Source: Paenibacillus sp. GSMTC-2017
GTDB taxonomy: Bacteria; Bacillota; Bacilli; Paenibacillales; Paenibacillaceae
Direction: 5' to 3'
Assembly (NCBI RefSeq): GCF_016019935.1
Contig: NZ_JAECMT010000007.1
Location: 1-64,000, forward strand
DNA length: 64,000 nt
Both the position numbers and the translations under genes were made by a program. The notes beneath the pieces were generated by a model. It was not told where the DNA came from, ran no database searches, and was given only the letters and a program-made list of their open reading frames with translations. Shown here in pieces: positions 19,987-29,768 of the stretch. How positions within the stretch are numbered: position 1 is the first letter of the stretch; every line of letters begins with the position of its first letter.

Positions 19987-20029
19987 GGTTGACCTACTTG
20001 GAAATTAACTTCAAACTCGTTTTTTAGGG

Positions 20030-21406
20030 TTATACCGGGCTTAGGCTTCCAGTCATCAAGGCCTTTGAGGATGCAAGTCCGACAGGGTTGGCACCAGCCG
20101 TTCGCAATTCAAATTGAGTTTTATGGAATCCCTTCTTGTGCAGAGTTGTTGGAATCTGAACGGACATCTTTAAGCGTGTTGCGTACTGTACGTAAGCCGA
20201 AAGTTCGAAACCTTGCGGACCTCCCCAAGCGACGACAAGAGGCTGCGATTGGCTACCTTCCTGAACAATTTCCGGCGCTCCCAGTTCTGCAACCGAGCCA
20301 AACGTAATGTCCTTACTCGTCACTTTATCGATACTAACATAAAGCTTAGCACGCTGCTGAGCGTCGGCTCGCTTAATATAGCCAGAGATAGTCAAACTCA
20401 CTTGGTTTACTTGATTATATGTAAAACTACTATAATGAGGACGTAGAGTTAAGTTTGTTTTGTCGGCCTTTATAAATATATATTCGTTGGATCTGTCGGA
20501 CAATTGTCCTTGCGCGTCTTTCGACTTTACATAAAAAACGGTATTGGATAAGTTAGGGTCCAGGTTCTCTAAGGTAAAAGAAGTACCCGCTGTCGATCCG
20601 ATCTTTATTCCATCCCATCCCATAAAAATATCGTAGCCCGCAATACCGGAGACGTCGGAAGGCGCGATCCACGTAAAAGTGATACTAGCCCCATTAGCTT
20701 CCGTTACGGAAAATTGGGTAGGCGCTGATGGTTTGGCAGTTTCACCAGGTGGTTTCTTGCTATAGGTATTCAACGAGTCGAGTAAATTAACACCCATGAC
20801 GGCAGCCATCTCGCGATTGGCATTGCTTATCGGATTGAAAGTGCCATCAGGACTACCAGAGATGAGGTTTAGCTCTTCAGCCATCGCCACGTAGGGTTTG
20901 GCCCAAACAGAAATGTGGTTGGAATCGACGAATGAGGGAGTATCATGTTCGTCTAGAACAATAGCCGCATTCGACCAGGTTATCGCCGAGATTAGCAGCT
21001 TGGCCGCTTGCTCACGCGTGAGAAGCCCATCTGGATTAAAGCGGCTATTACCTACTCCGTCTACTATGCCTGCGTTACGCGCGGAGTTGATGTACGGCAC
21101 TGCCCAACCCTTAACATCGGAAAATTCGGGAGATGTGGTATTCGATTGATCGATCGGCAACTTTAGCGCTCGGACCAGAATAGCAGTGAATTCGGCCCGA
21201 GTTAAATAGCCCTTTGGATTAAAATGTGTTTCGTCTACTCCGCGCAAGATACCTTGCTGGACAAGGCGGTTAATGGCATCTTTGGCATAGGACTGCTCAA
21301 TATCTGTAAAAGCAGAACTGTTCGATACAGCTGTCACAGCTGTAGTAGATCCGAAGCTGGCAGCAATTAAAAGGCTGCACATGATCTTTTTTGCTATATT
21401 TCTCAT
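20030..21406 (-). CDS. S-layer homology protein with fibronectin type III domain
   Basis: 458 residues, exported: the signal peptide spans about residues 1-30 (MRNIAKKIMCSLLIAASFG...). Three SLH repeats follow, about residues 32-75, 92-138 and 155-200 (marked by HFNPKGYLTRAEFTAILVRAL, RFNPDGLLTREQAAKLL and TFNPISNANREMAAVM). SLH domains bind pyruvylated wall polymers. A fibronectin type III domain spans about 225-310 (PTQFSVTEANGASITFTW...). The C-terminal 150 residues are beta-rich with no recognised family. The ATG follows aacggtgaacgag on the minus strand, a weak binding site. It is monocistronic, between tRNA-Arg and the terminator at 19957. Confidence 0.9.
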   Translation of the reverse strand: MRNIAKKIMCSLLIAASFGSTTAVTAVSNSSAFTDIEQSYAKDAINRLVQQGILRGVDETHFNPKGYLTRAEFTAILVRALKLPIDQSNTTSPEFSDVKGWAVPYINSARNAGIVDGVGNSRFNPDGLLTREQAAKLLISAITWSNAAIVLDEHDTPSFVDSNHISVWAKPYVAMAEELNLISGSPDGTFNPISNANREMAAVMGVNLLDSLNTYSKKPPGETAKPSAPTQFSVTEANGASITFTWIAPSDVSGIAGYDIFMGWDGIKIGSTAGTSFTLENLDPNLSNTVFYVKSKDAQGQLSDRSNEYIFIKADKTNLTLRPHYSSFTYNQVNQVSLTISGYIKRADAQQRAKLYVSIDKVTSKDITFGSVAELGAPEIVQEGSQSQPLVVAWGGPQGFELSAYVQYATRLKMSVQIPTTLHKKGFHKTQFELRTAGANPVGLASSKALMTGSLSPV

Positions 21407-21518
21407 ACTCGTTCACCGTCCAATTATCATTTCTCCCATCCTATCATAATTGCCCTAACCTTTCATTATGGTGTTATTACATCAATTATTTTAAACTTCT
21501 ATCTGGGAGCCATTGTTA

Positions 21519-21552
21519 CAAAAAAAAAAGAACCGCACAACAGTGCGATTCT
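21519..21552 (-). terminator. Terminator downstream of tRNA-Arg
   Basis: On the minus strand, agaatcgcac / gtgcggttct with loop tgtt, followed by a run of ten or more T. It lies 15 bases past the tRNA 3' end. Confidence 0.85.
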
Positions 21553-21566
21553 GAAGCCTTTAAGTA

Positions 21567-21644
21567 TGGCGCGCCGCGGCGGGATTTGAACCCGCGACCC
21601 ACCGTTTAGGAAACGGTTGCTCTATCCAGCTGAGCTACGGGCGC
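21567..21644 (-). tRNA. tRNA-Arg (anticodon CCU), acceptor stem with one extra base
   Basis: Read on the minus strand: acceptor GCGCCCG, D arm GCTC...GAGC, anticodon arm ACCGT-TTCCTAA-ACGGT, and T arm GCGGG-TTCAAAT-CCCGC. The 3' acceptor strand reads CGCGGCGC before G-CCA, where CGGGCGC would pair perfectly. The gene has one C inserted after the second base, giving 78 instead of 77 bases. All other conserved positions are intact and CCA is encoded. It is either a bulged functional tRNA or one damaged by a single insertion (or a sequencing error). Confidence 0.88.
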
Positions 21645-21649
21645 ACGAC

Positions 21650-21991
21650 AAATTATAGTTTATCACGGAGCTATGAGTGGAGCAACTAAATGATCAATGT
21701 GTATCCCCATTACAATGATATGTAATTATCTAGTGAGTGCAGAACTACGTGGTAAACCCAATGTCTTGTTTTAAATATTTAGGTCAAAATACTCAAATAA
21801 GTACAAACGGTCATTTAAAATAGTAGATAAGTCATAAAAAAGTATCGTGTTATGGTACATTATGTATTACAATATTTTAGGTTGTAAATTTATTAGATAG
21901 GTTTATGCTGGTGCATAGGACTGAAAAAACTAGATTTTAATCTATGAGGTGTACTTCTTTATTATTTTGATATGAAGATGGAGGGATTTAA
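21650..21991 (+). promoter_or_regulatory. Long AT-rich leader region of the first tandem SLH gene
   Basis: About 340 bases without a gene. It contains gttatggtacattatgtattacaat near 21850-21872 as a weak promoter candidate and then a long untranslated leader ending in ggaggg (21980-21985). Long leaders are usual for abundant S-layer proteins. No riboswitch fold is recognised. Confidence 0.45.
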
Positions 21992-24667
21992 TTGTTGAAG
22001 TTTAACAAAGTAAACAAAGCAAAAAGATGGATCAGTTTACTCCTTGTTGCGGCGATGTCATTTACGCTACTTGGAACAGTTGGAGCAAGCACAAAACCAG
22101 TAAGTGATATTGACGGCCATTGGGCTGCGGAAAGTCTGCGTAAGTGGGTAGATAACGGATTATTAAAGGGATATGATGATGGGTCTTATAAACCGGATCG
22201 TCATGTAACAAGAGCAGAGTTTGTTTCTCTGATCAACCGTTCTTTTAAATTGACAGAGAAAGCAGAACTTGCTTTCGCAGATGTGGACAAAAAAAGTTGG
22301 GTACACGAACAAGTTTCTATAGCAGTAAAAGCGGGTTATGTTAACGGGTTTTCGGATGGATCATTCCGTCCTAATGACAAGATAACGCGTGAGCAATCAG
22401 CTAATATGGTATTTAAATTGCTTGGATTAAAGGTTTCTGAAGGAAATGCAGTGACGTTTACTGACGCTGCTAACATATCAAAATCTAGCAAGGATGCAGT
22501 AGCTACTCTTGTTAAGGAGAACATAATCAATGGCTTGCCAGATGGATCTTTTAATCCACAAGGCTTCTTGTCCAGAGCTCAGAGTGTAACACTACTAGAT
22601 GCTGGTCTTGCATATAAAGTTCCAACTACTACCTATGATAAAGCGGGCGTATACGGTGATAAGTCAGTTGCAGAAACCGTTTATGGCGATGTAGTTATCT
22701 CTGCACCAGGCGTTACCCTTCAAAATATGACGATTAAAGGTGACGTTACCGTGACAGCTTCGGTTTATGAAGGTGATGTTCATTTCAAAAAAGTGAAAAT
22801 TGAAGGCGAAACAAAGATTCAAGGTGGCGGTCCAAACTCTATCCATTTTGAAGATTCTGTTTTGGTACGTATTACTGTTGACAAAAAAGATGGTTCCGTC
22901 AGAGTAGTTGTTGCCGGTGCATCTTCCATTCAACAAGTTGTAGTTAATTCTTCTGTTAAGTTAGAAGAATCGGGTGTAACGGATAGTGGATTCGCTAATA
23001 TTCAATTAGCAAAAGGACTTCCTGCAGGTTCCCAAGTAGATTTGCTGGGCAAATTCGAAAATGTGGACATTTTATCTTCAGACGTTAAAGTGAATGTTCC
23101 AAGTGGAACGATAAATAACTTAAATGTACAAGCAGGTGCAGTAAATAACATAATCAATCTTAACAAAGATGCAAAAGTTATTAAACTAATTCTAGACGCA
23201 GTTGCGAAAATTGTTGGTGGAGGTAGTATAGAGAATGCTACGGTGAGTAAAGATGGTGCAGCATCTAGCTTCGAAACAAAACCTAATAAGGTAGAAGGAT
23301 CAGGAGCAGTGACACCAACGTCAACACCAGTATCGAATGGTGGCGGAAGTGGTGGTGGAGGGCCAGTTTCAACACCTGCACCGCAACCAACGCCAACAGC
23401 AACACCAGTACCAACACCAGTGCCAACACCAGAACTGACACCAGAACCAACAAAAATATCACCAGAAGATTGTTTAAAAAATAATTGTCTTTTTACAGAA
23501 CTAGAAGCTTTGGAATTTAAAAACTTTAAGTTAATTCAATTGGACTTTATGAATGTAAAAACTGAAAAAGAAGGCTTCGATCCGAAAGTAAAATCGTATA
23601 GCATAATAACGGAAAGAAACATGGAGTCAATTACAGTTCCGATAACCGTAACAAAATCTGTTTATGCTAGTAATGTCACTATTAGCTTGTGGAACGTGCA
23701 GAATGAAAAATATAAAGAAATAGCTATTGGAAACGAGCCTGTTGATATTACGATCAATCCAATGGAAGATACTATTATTAAAATAATTGTGAGAAATAAT
23801 TATTCAGATCTTCCCGGTGAATATAAGATATATATTCAATATCCGAGAACGATTCAAGAAGGAACCAAAATATTGAAAACTCCATCGTTTGATCCAGTAA
23901 ATAAATCATGGAAAAATTTTTACATGCTAATATTTGGAACAATAAATGGAGAGAAGCTGACATATGGTACTCATGTTGTCAAATTATATACGAATAGGCC
24001 TATAACTGAATGCATTGGATCTTACTGTTCTATTGCAGAGGAAGATATAATCGACGGTAATGGTAAGTTGTATATTGAAGTGTATAAAAATAATAAGCTG
24101 TTTGCAGAAGGTCTATACGAGTATAATACTAACCCGGTGCAACTATTAAACGAAGATATGATTATTGAAGTAGATACAATGGATAAACAAGAATTGGTGA
24201 ATTACCGTGATAAGGATATGTTTAACCAATATCCCTATAGTCATGGTTTTCAAGCATATATTAATTCAAAAAAACTTTTAGAAATTATGCCTAATGTTAA
24301 ATATATTGGAGAAACCATTTGGGACATACAGGCACCAACCAGCGAGATTAAATTAGCTTTGAATCAGGATTACGTAAAGTTGAGAATTAATGCTCTAGGT
24401 TTTGAGTATCCTATTATGTCACACGATATTCTTTTTTTAGATCGTATTGATAATAAACAATCAGAACGAATGCAACTTGTTGGAAAGCGATTTACTCAAT
24501 GGAATATAGAAGGCCTACCAAAAGATGCACATGATTTAGTATATTATGTTGTATTGTATGATGCATCTTATAATCCAATTGGTTATTTTACTAAAGTAGT
24601 AACGTTTGATGAAAATCATGTTGCTGACGGATATACTGCAACCCAACATTGGCAAGTTAAACCTTAA
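21992..24667 (+). CDS. SLH-domain surface protein, tandem paralog 1
   Basis: 891 residues. TTG TTG start after ggaggg at 21980; the ATG-less start is shared with its paralog. A signal peptide (about 1-33) precedes three SLH repeats (about 36-210; [54 protein letters not shown]). Residues about 215-430 are short beta repeats ([20 protein letters not shown]) suggesting a beta-helix stalk. A Thr/Pro/Gly linker (about 440-490) leads to a unique ~390-residue C-terminal domain opening with a C-x4-C pair (DCLKNNC). It is anchored to the wall and displays the C-terminal domain. The N-terminal half is nearly identical to the gene at 25054. Confidence 0.9.
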   Translation: MLKFNKVNKAKRWISLLLVAAMSFTLLGTVGASTKPVSDIDGHWAAESLRKWVDNGLLKGYDDGSYKPDRHVTRAEFVSLINRSFKLTEKAELAFADVDKKSWVHEQVSIAVKAGYVNGFSDGSFRPNDKITREQSANMVFKLLGLKVSEGNAVTFTDAANISKSSKDAVATLVKENIINGLPDGSFNPQGFLSRAQSVTLLDAGLAYKVPTTTYDKAGVYGDKSVAETVYGDVVISAPGVTLQNMTIKGDVTVTASVYEGDVHFKKVKIEGETKIQGGGPNSIHFEDSVLVRITVDKKDGSVRVVVAGASSIQQVVVNSSVKLEESGVTDSGFANIQLAKGLPAGSQVDLLGKFENVDILSSDVKVNVPSGTINNLNVQAGAVNNIINLNKDAKVIKLILDAVAKIVGGGSIENATVSKDGAASSFETKPNKVEGSGAVTPTSTPVSNGGGSGGGGPVSTPAPQPTPTATPVPTPVPTPELTPEPTKISPEDCLKNNCLFTELEALEFKNFKLIQLDFMNVKTEKEGFDPKVKSYSIITERNMESITVPITVTKSVYASNVTISLWNVQNEKYKEIAIGNEPVDITINPMEDTIIKIIVRNNYSDLPGEYKIYIQYPRTIQEGTKILKTPSFDPVNKSWKNFYMLIFGTINGEKLTYGTHVVKLYTNRPITECIGSYCSIAEEDIIDGNGKLYIEVYKNNKLFAEGLYEYNTNPVQLLNEDMIIEVDTMDKQELVNYRDKDMFNQYPYSHGFQAYINSKKLLEIMPNVKYIGETIWDIQAPTSEIKLALNQDYVKLRINALGFEYPIMSHDILFLDRIDNKQSERMQLVGKRFTQWNIEGLPKDAHDLVYYVVLYDASYNPIGYFTKVVTFDENHVADGYTATQHWQVKP

Positions 24668-24682
24668 ATGAAGTAAAAAGTG

Positions 24683-24708
24683 AGCCGCATAATTATGCGG
24701 CTTTTTTG
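24683..24708 (+). terminator. Terminator after SLH paralog 1
   Basis: Perfect palindromic stem agccgcat / atgcggct followed by tttttt. Confidence 0.88.
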
Positions 24709-25053
24709 TCGTAATTATTAATCGTATTCAGCGAAAAAAGGAACGTTATAGTGGGAGAGATTGTTCTAACTAGTTGAGGTGTTTTCTCACGGTTAAGGAA
24801 CAACGTTTGTTCGTTAAGTATTGTTTTAGTAATGGTATTATTATCAACCAAACAACATAGTTTTAGTTAACGTTTAGGACTATATTCTCAACAAAAAAAC
24901 GATTAGCAAGAACATATTAGTAATTTAGTCTTAAAAAATGTCGTTTTTTGGGACAATTTGTATTATAATATAACTTGATATATTTTTACTAGAAAGCATG
25001 ATGTTGGTCTGGTTGGTAGAGTAATAGATTTATATTTAATGGAGGGATTTAGA
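24709..25053 (+). promoter_or_regulatory. Leader and promoter region of SLH paralog 2
   Basis: About 345 AT-rich bases without a gene. A -10-like tataat occurs at about 24964-24969 and ggaggg at 25041-25046 is the ribosome site. Apart from the last ~30 bases the sequence is not similar to the leader of paralog 1, so the two copies probably have separate control. Confidence 0.45.
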
Positions 25054-27846
25054 TTGTTGGAGTTTAAGAAAGTAAACAAAGCAAAAAGATGGATCAGTTT
25101 ACTTCTCGTTGCAGCGATGTCATTTACATTGCTCGGAACTGTTGGAGCAAGTACGAAACCAGCAAGTGATATTGATGGTCATTGGGCAGCAGAAAGTCTG
25201 CGTAAATGGGTAGACAATGGACTATTAAAGGGATATGATGATGGGTCTTATAAACCGGATCGTCATGTAACGAGAGCAGAATTTGTTTCTCTGATCAATC
25301 GTTCGTTTAAATTAACGGAGAAAGCAGAATTTGCCTTTGCAGATGTGGACAAAAAAAGTTGGGTACACGAACAAGTTTCTATAGCGGTAAAAGCAGGTTA
25401 TGTTAACGGGTTTTCGGATGGATCATTCCGTCCAAACGACAAAGTAACGCGTGAACAATCGGCTAATATGGTATTCAAATTGCTTGGATTAAAGATTTCT
25501 GAAGAAAAAGCGGTGACGTTTACTGACGCTGCTAACATATCAAAATCTAGCCAAGATGCAGTAGCTACACTTGTTCAAGAGAAAATAATAAGCGGATTGC
25601 CAGATGGATCTTTTAACCCACAAGGTGGCTTGTCCAGAGCTCAGAGTGTAACATTACTAGATGCTGCACTAGCATATGGAGTTCCAACTACAACGTATGA
25701 TAAAGCGGGCGTATATGGTGATAAGTCAGTTACAGAAACCGTTTACGGCGATGTAGTTATCTCTGCTCCAGGTGTTACTCTACAAAATATGACGATTAAA
25801 GGTAACGTTACGTTGACAGCTGCGGTTGGTGAAGGTGACGTTCATTTCAAAAAAGTGAAAATTGAAGGCGAAACAAAGATTCAAGGCGGTGGCCCAAACT
25901 CTGTCCACTTTGAAGATTCTGTAGTCGTTCGTATGTCTATCGATAAAAAAAGTGGCAAGGTAAGAATTCTAGTTGTTGGAGCATCATCTATTGAATATGT
26001 AGAGGTTCATTCACCTGTCAAACTAGAAGAGTCATTTGTTACTGATTCAGGGATATCGAATGTTAATCTTTCCAATGAATTGCCTTCTGGATCAGAAGTG
26101 GAATTATTAGGACATTATGAAAGTGTTAACGTCATGGCATCTAATGTTAAAGTTAACATTCCGAGTGGATCAATTGAGTCATTGAATGTAAAGTCCAATG
26201 CATCAGACAACCAAATCAACTTGAGCAAAGAAGCAGTTATTCTTAAGTTAGTTCTTGATGCTGTTACTGATTTGTTAGGCGGAGGTAAGATTGAAAATGC
26301 CGTTATAAATAAAGATGCAAGTGGTTCGGAATTCGAAACAAAGCCAAGTAAGGTTGACGGCGCAGGTGCGGTAACGCCAACATCGACGCCAACCCCAACT
26401 TCAACTAGTGATACTAACTCAGGTACCGGCCCAGGTCCGATAGCAACACCAGTGCCAACGCCAGAAGTAACACCAGCACCAACAGCAGAACCAACAGCAG
26501 AACCAACAGCAGTACCAACACCAGAACCAACAGCAGTACCAACACCAGAACCAACAGCAGTGCCAACACCGGCACCAACAGCAGTGCCAACACCAGAACC
26601 AACACCAGTGCCAACACCGGCACCAACACCAGAACCAACACCAAATACATGTGTTAGTGAGGCATGTAAGGTAGCTAAAATTGAAAGTTTATCATTTGGC
26701 GATTTTGAACTTCAGCAGTTGGATGGAAACTATTATTCTACGGGTACAGTTGGTTTTGATTCAGAATCGTTTAATTATAGTGCTGTTAATACTTTACTTG
26801 AACAGACTCAAATTAATTTAAGCGTAACGAAATCAACGTATTCAAAAATAAACATTTATATTGATGTATTGGATGATGTAAGTAAGAACACCATTTACTA
26901 TTTTGATTACCAAGAAGATACTATTAACATTGATGTTAAACCGGGTCAAGATGTACGTATATATATGTACGTTCAAAGCGGCGATGGAATCAGAAGCAAG
27001 TCTTATAATATTATTTTCCAAAAAAGTAGAACAATTCAAGAAGGTGTAAAGATCTTCAAAAAAGATGTTTACAATTTCACATTAAAAGATTGGTCTGTAG
27101 GTTACACATTACAAATTGGTACTTTGAATGGTGATCGATCACGTGATACGGATGTTATCGAAGTATACACCAATGATAATCCAATGAAATTGATAAGAAC
27201 AGGAACACATCGTAGTGTTTATCTTAATGAATCAGAGATTACATCTGAAAAGGGCACACTTTATGTTAAAATAATTCGCGATGGTGTGGTTTTTGCAGAA
27301 GGTCCTTATCATTACGACTTCTCCCCAGTTAATCAACTAACGATTGATACTGGTCTTAGAGTAGTTGCTCTAACAAAGGAACAATTAAAAGAAGAGCTTA
27401 TAAACAAGCCTTGGGAGGTAACTCCATATAGTGCGGTTTCAAAAACTTATTTAAATCCAAATAAATTTAAAGAAGTTCTTCCCAATGCGAAGTACTATTC
27501 AAGTCATTCAGTTTCAGTCATGTTCCCAACTAGTCATTATCCAATGGCATTAACTAAAGAAAACGTTAAGTTGTATATTGATCCTTACGGTTCTAATACA
27601 GCATTATTTAGTCAAACAAATGATCTTGTGCTGTATGGCGATCAAGAACTCAATATAAGTTCAACATATAGCTATATCAGTACGAGTGAAGGTCAGCCAA
27701 AAGAAGTGGACGATACATTACATTACTTTGTATTCTACGATGAACAGTTTAATGTGTTAGGTTATGTTATAATTCCACTTGTATTCGATGAAGCGCATGT
27801 CGCAGATGGGTATACACCAACCAATCACTGGAAACCAGCGCCTTAA
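25054..27846 (+). CDS. SLH-domain surface protein, tandem paralog 2
   Basis: 930 residues from the TTG at 25054. An in-frame ATG at 25039 overlaps the ggaggg ribosome site and is therefore unlikely; paralog 1 supports TTG. Signal peptide, three SLH repeats and the beta-repeat stalk match paralog 1 almost residue for residue through about 250, then diverge progressively. The linker is a long [14 protein letters not shown] repeat (about residues 445-530). The C-terminal domain shares only scattered identity with paralog 1, but both begin with C-x4-C (TCVSEAC) and end with FDE-HVADGYT-x-HW. It is a product of tandem duplication with a diversified display domain. Confidence 0.9.
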   Translation: MLEFKKVNKAKRWISLLLVAAMSFTLLGTVGASTKPASDIDGHWAAESLRKWVDNGLLKGYDDGSYKPDRHVTRAEFVSLINRSFKLTEKAEFAFADVDKKSWVHEQVSIAVKAGYVNGFSDGSFRPNDKVTREQSANMVFKLLGLKISEEKAVTFTDAANISKSSQDAVATLVQEKIISGLPDGSFNPQGGLSRAQSVTLLDAALAYGVPTTTYDKAGVYGDKSVTETVYGDVVISAPGVTLQNMTIKGNVTLTAAVGEGDVHFKKVKIEGETKIQGGGPNSVHFEDSVVVRMSIDKKSGKVRILVVGASSIEYVEVHSPVKLEESFVTDSGISNVNLSNELPSGSEVELLGHYESVNVMASNVKVNIPSGSIESLNVKSNASDNQINLSKEAVILKLVLDAVTDLLGGGKIENAVINKDASGSEFETKPSKVDGAGAVTPTSTPTPTSTSDTNSGTGPGPIATPVPTPEVTPAPTAEPTAEPTAVPTPEPTAVPTPEPTAVPTPAPTAVPTPEPTPVPTPAPTPEPTPNTCVSEACKVAKIESLSFGDFELQQLDGNYYSTGTVGFDSESFNYSAVNTLLEQTQINLSVTKSTYSKINIYIDVLDDVSKNTIYYFDYQEDTINIDVKPGQDVRIYMYVQSGDGIRSKSYNIIFQKSRTIQEGVKIFKKDVYNFTLKDWSVGYTLQIGTLNGDRSRDTDVIEVYTNDNPMKLIRTGTHRSVYLNESEITSEKGTLYVKIIRDGVVFAEGPYHYDFSPVNQLTIDTGLRVVALTKEQLKEELINKPWEVTPYSAVSKTYLNPNKFKEVLPNAKYYSSHSVSVMFPTSHYPMALTKENVKLYIDPYGSNTALFSQTNDLVLYGDQELNISSTYSYISTSEGQPKEVDDTLHYFVFYDEQFNVLGYVIIPLVFDEAHVADGYTPTNHWKPAP
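26443..26645 (+). repeat. In-frame Pro-Thr linker repeat
   Basis: Degenerate 12- to 30-base units of the form ccaacaccagaaccaacagca encode a [14 protein letters not shown] linker in the SLH paralog. Such tracts expand and contract by slippage without loss of frame when units are multiples of 3. Confidence 0.88.
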
Positions 27847-27854
27847 AAGAAATA

Positions 27855-27890
27855 AAAACAGCTAGCCCACAACGGGACTAGCTGTTTTTT
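27855..27890. terminator. Bidirectional terminator
   Basis: An aacagctagccc / gggactagctgtt stem with one mismatch, flanked by aaaa and ttttttt, between convergent genes. Confidence 0.88.
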
Positions 27891-28600
27891 TACGCTTTAA
27901 TATCTCTTCCCGACAAAGCAATAGACTTCTCCACCAGCACCTGCATAGCATCGACGCTGCACTCAGCAGTAGCTGAGCTTAGTTTGATGCAGGACAGTTC
28001 AGTGCAAGCTAGAATGACGCATTTGCAGCCATGAACCGTTACAAGCTCCTCAATGAGTGCTTCCAGCTCATCAGGGGAAAAGTCCATCTGACCTTTAACG
28101 TTGGTGTAGATGATCTTCATAACTTTAGCTTGCATCTCTGCATCTGGAACATGTAGCTCCATACCGTATTGTTCGCTTACTTTTGTGTAGATGCCAGATT
28201 GTATCGTTCCGTTTGTAGCTAGAATGCCGATACGATTATTGGAACCGTACTGCTCATGAATAATCTTTAACGTTTCATCGACCATATTAATAATAGGAAC
28301 AGTTGTCATCCCTTGCATGTCATCATAGAAATAATGTGAAGTATTGCAAGGAATTGCAATATGCGCCACGCCAGCATGCTCCAGCAGTTTGAAGTCCTTC
28401 GCTACTGCTTCTAGGAACCGTTCTCCCGTTCCTTCCAAAATAACAGTCGTGCGATCAGGAATCGTTGCATGATTCAGTATGACCATATCGATATGATCCT
28501 GATCACGCTCTGCGGCTGTATTTTCGATAACTTTGTCGAAAAATACAGCAGTTGCTTTGGGGCCCATTCCCCCTATTACGCCTAAGCTCTTATGCTCCAT
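27890..28600 (-). CDS. Aspartate/glutamate racemase family protein
   Basis: 236 residues, the normal length for PLP-independent amino-acid racemases. Both catalytic cysteines are present: IPCNTSHYF (about residue 84) and LACTELS (about 197). The N-terminal GVIGGMGPKATAVFF is typical of the aspartate racemase branch. Such enzymes interconvert L- and D-Asp or Glu using the two thiols. It is the last gene of the minus-strand unit 34364 to 27890, 58 bases after the C39-like gene, so it could supply a D-acidic residue to the ligases upstream; that link is inference. Confidence 0.88.
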   Translation of the reverse strand: MEHKSLGVIGGMGPKATAVFFDKVIENTAAERDQDHIDMVILNHATIPDRTTVILEGTGERFLEAVAKDFKLLEHAGVAHIAIPCNTSHYFYDDMQGMTTVPIINMVDETLKIIHEQYGSNNRIGILATNGTIQSGIYTKVSEQYGMELHVPDAEMQAKVMKIIYTNVKGQMDFSPDELEALIEELVTVHGCKCVILACTELSCIKLSSATAECSVDAMQVLVEKSIALSGRDIKA

Positions 28601-28658
28601 TATTTAACCTACTTTGAATAAGAAATTTTATAATTGCGATATCTATCTTCTTACAAGA

Positions 28659-29768
28659 TTAACCCTTTACGATTAACGCATGGCTGCCCATTTCTACATA
28701 ACTATTGAAGAAGGTATCTGCATTGTAAGTCACTTGTCCTGTTAATGGATTCATGACATTTACCGTGTTGCTTGTAGCGTCATAGCCGTTCAGTACGACA
28801 ACATGGAGGTTAACGGGTGCTTTGAATTTTTCATTGGTCTCATTCAAATACCAGGAATAGGTGACCTTTGGTGGAGACAGGTCTAGCGTAATCCATGTGA
28901 CAACTGGAATGCCGCTGTTCAGCTTTTGCAATATATCGCTACGTGAACTTCCGCTTATATCTTCTGCAGTGTTAACGCCACTTCGGTCGCTCAAGTACTT
29001 TTCGGCTGCAACGATAATAGGTGGCGCGTAGCTGAAAAATCCGCCAGGCTGTTCTCTTGGATCCCCCGCGTAAGCTTTATAAGGATCGGCACCGTACAAC
29101 TTACCATTTTTTTTCGTCCAAGGCTGCTTAGGCAAATAGTTATCTGCCATGTCGAGCTTATCTGCATCGTAACCATAATAATTGAGTACAGCAGTTAGTG
29201 AAGTGATCTCACAGCCGTTCGGAAGCTCAGGCTTTTGCATAATCGTGTCTACATTCATGTAGACGCTCTTAATCTCAATCGTTCCATCGTCTTTGCGTAC
29301 AACGTCTTTGATATGGCTTTCAAGCTTACTTTTATTATCAACCGTGTGACTCGGAGCCGAAATTTCAATTCTCGTTTCCTGTTCGTTCGGTTCGTACACA
29401 GCATTAATGTCTACCTGTTTAATTTTGTAGGATGTTCCATAATTGAAAAGCCCGGATGTTGCCTTACCCGTTGAATCTGTTCGCACAGTTTCTATGATAG
29501 CAGACGTCATCTCTTCGATGATGGCAAACTCCGTATTAGCGATAGGTAAACCTGTGTCAGCATCTACACTAGTAAAGGTAATTTTACCTTGAGCAAGCTT
29601 AGGTTTCTTAGATTCTGCTGGCTTTTCCTTACCTTGATTGTCGGTAGTGAGCGGTAATCCTACAGGCTGATCTTGATTAGCAAACTGTGAGTAGATGACG
29701 ACAACAACTATGATAAGAAGGGATGTAATAAGGAGCTGAACACTCCGTTTTTTGTTTTGTTTCTTCAT
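28659..29768 (-). CDS. Membrane-anchored C39-like peptidase with SpaA-type domain
   Basis: 369 residues. One N-terminal membrane segment (about residues 9-27) anchors it outside the cell. Residues about 60-135 (GKITFTSVDADTGLPIANTEFAI...) form a SpaA/prealbumin-like beta domain. The C-terminal ~200 residues are a C39-like cysteine peptidase of the YvpB type: Cys in LPNGCEITSL (about residue 183), His in NLHVVVLNGYD, and a following Asn/Asp. Its ATG overlaps the asnB stop by one base (TAATG), implying translational coupling. The substrate is unknown; a product made by the operon's ligases is a reasonable guess. Confidence 0.82.
   Translation of the reverse strand: MKKQNKKRSVQLLITSLLIIVVVVIYSQFANQDQPVGLPLTTDNQGKEKPAESKKPKLAQGKITFTSVDADTGLPIANTEFAIIEEMTSAIIETVRTDSTGKATSGLFNYGTSYKIKQVDINAVYEPNEQETRIEISAPSHTVDNKSKLESHIKDVVRKDDGTIEIKSVYMNVDTIMQKPELPNGCEITSLTAVLNYYGYDADKLDMADNYLPKQPWTKKNGKLYGADPYKAYAGDPREQPGGFFSYAPPIIVAAEKYLSDRSGVNTAEDISGSSRSDILQKLNSGIPVVTWITLDLSPPKVTYSWYLNETNEKFKAPVNLHVVVLNGYDATSNTVNVMNPLTGQVTYNADTFFNSYVEMGSHALIVKG

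Noticed and set aside
19727..20008. Plus-strand 93-codon gene antisense to the BtrH-like gene start
   Set aside because: It overlaps the promoter, ribosome site and TTG start of the minus-strand gene and a terminator; no family match.
26414..26650. Minus-strand Val/Leu repeat protein
   Set aside because: It is the antisense shadow of the Pro/Thr linker repeat in the SLH gene.
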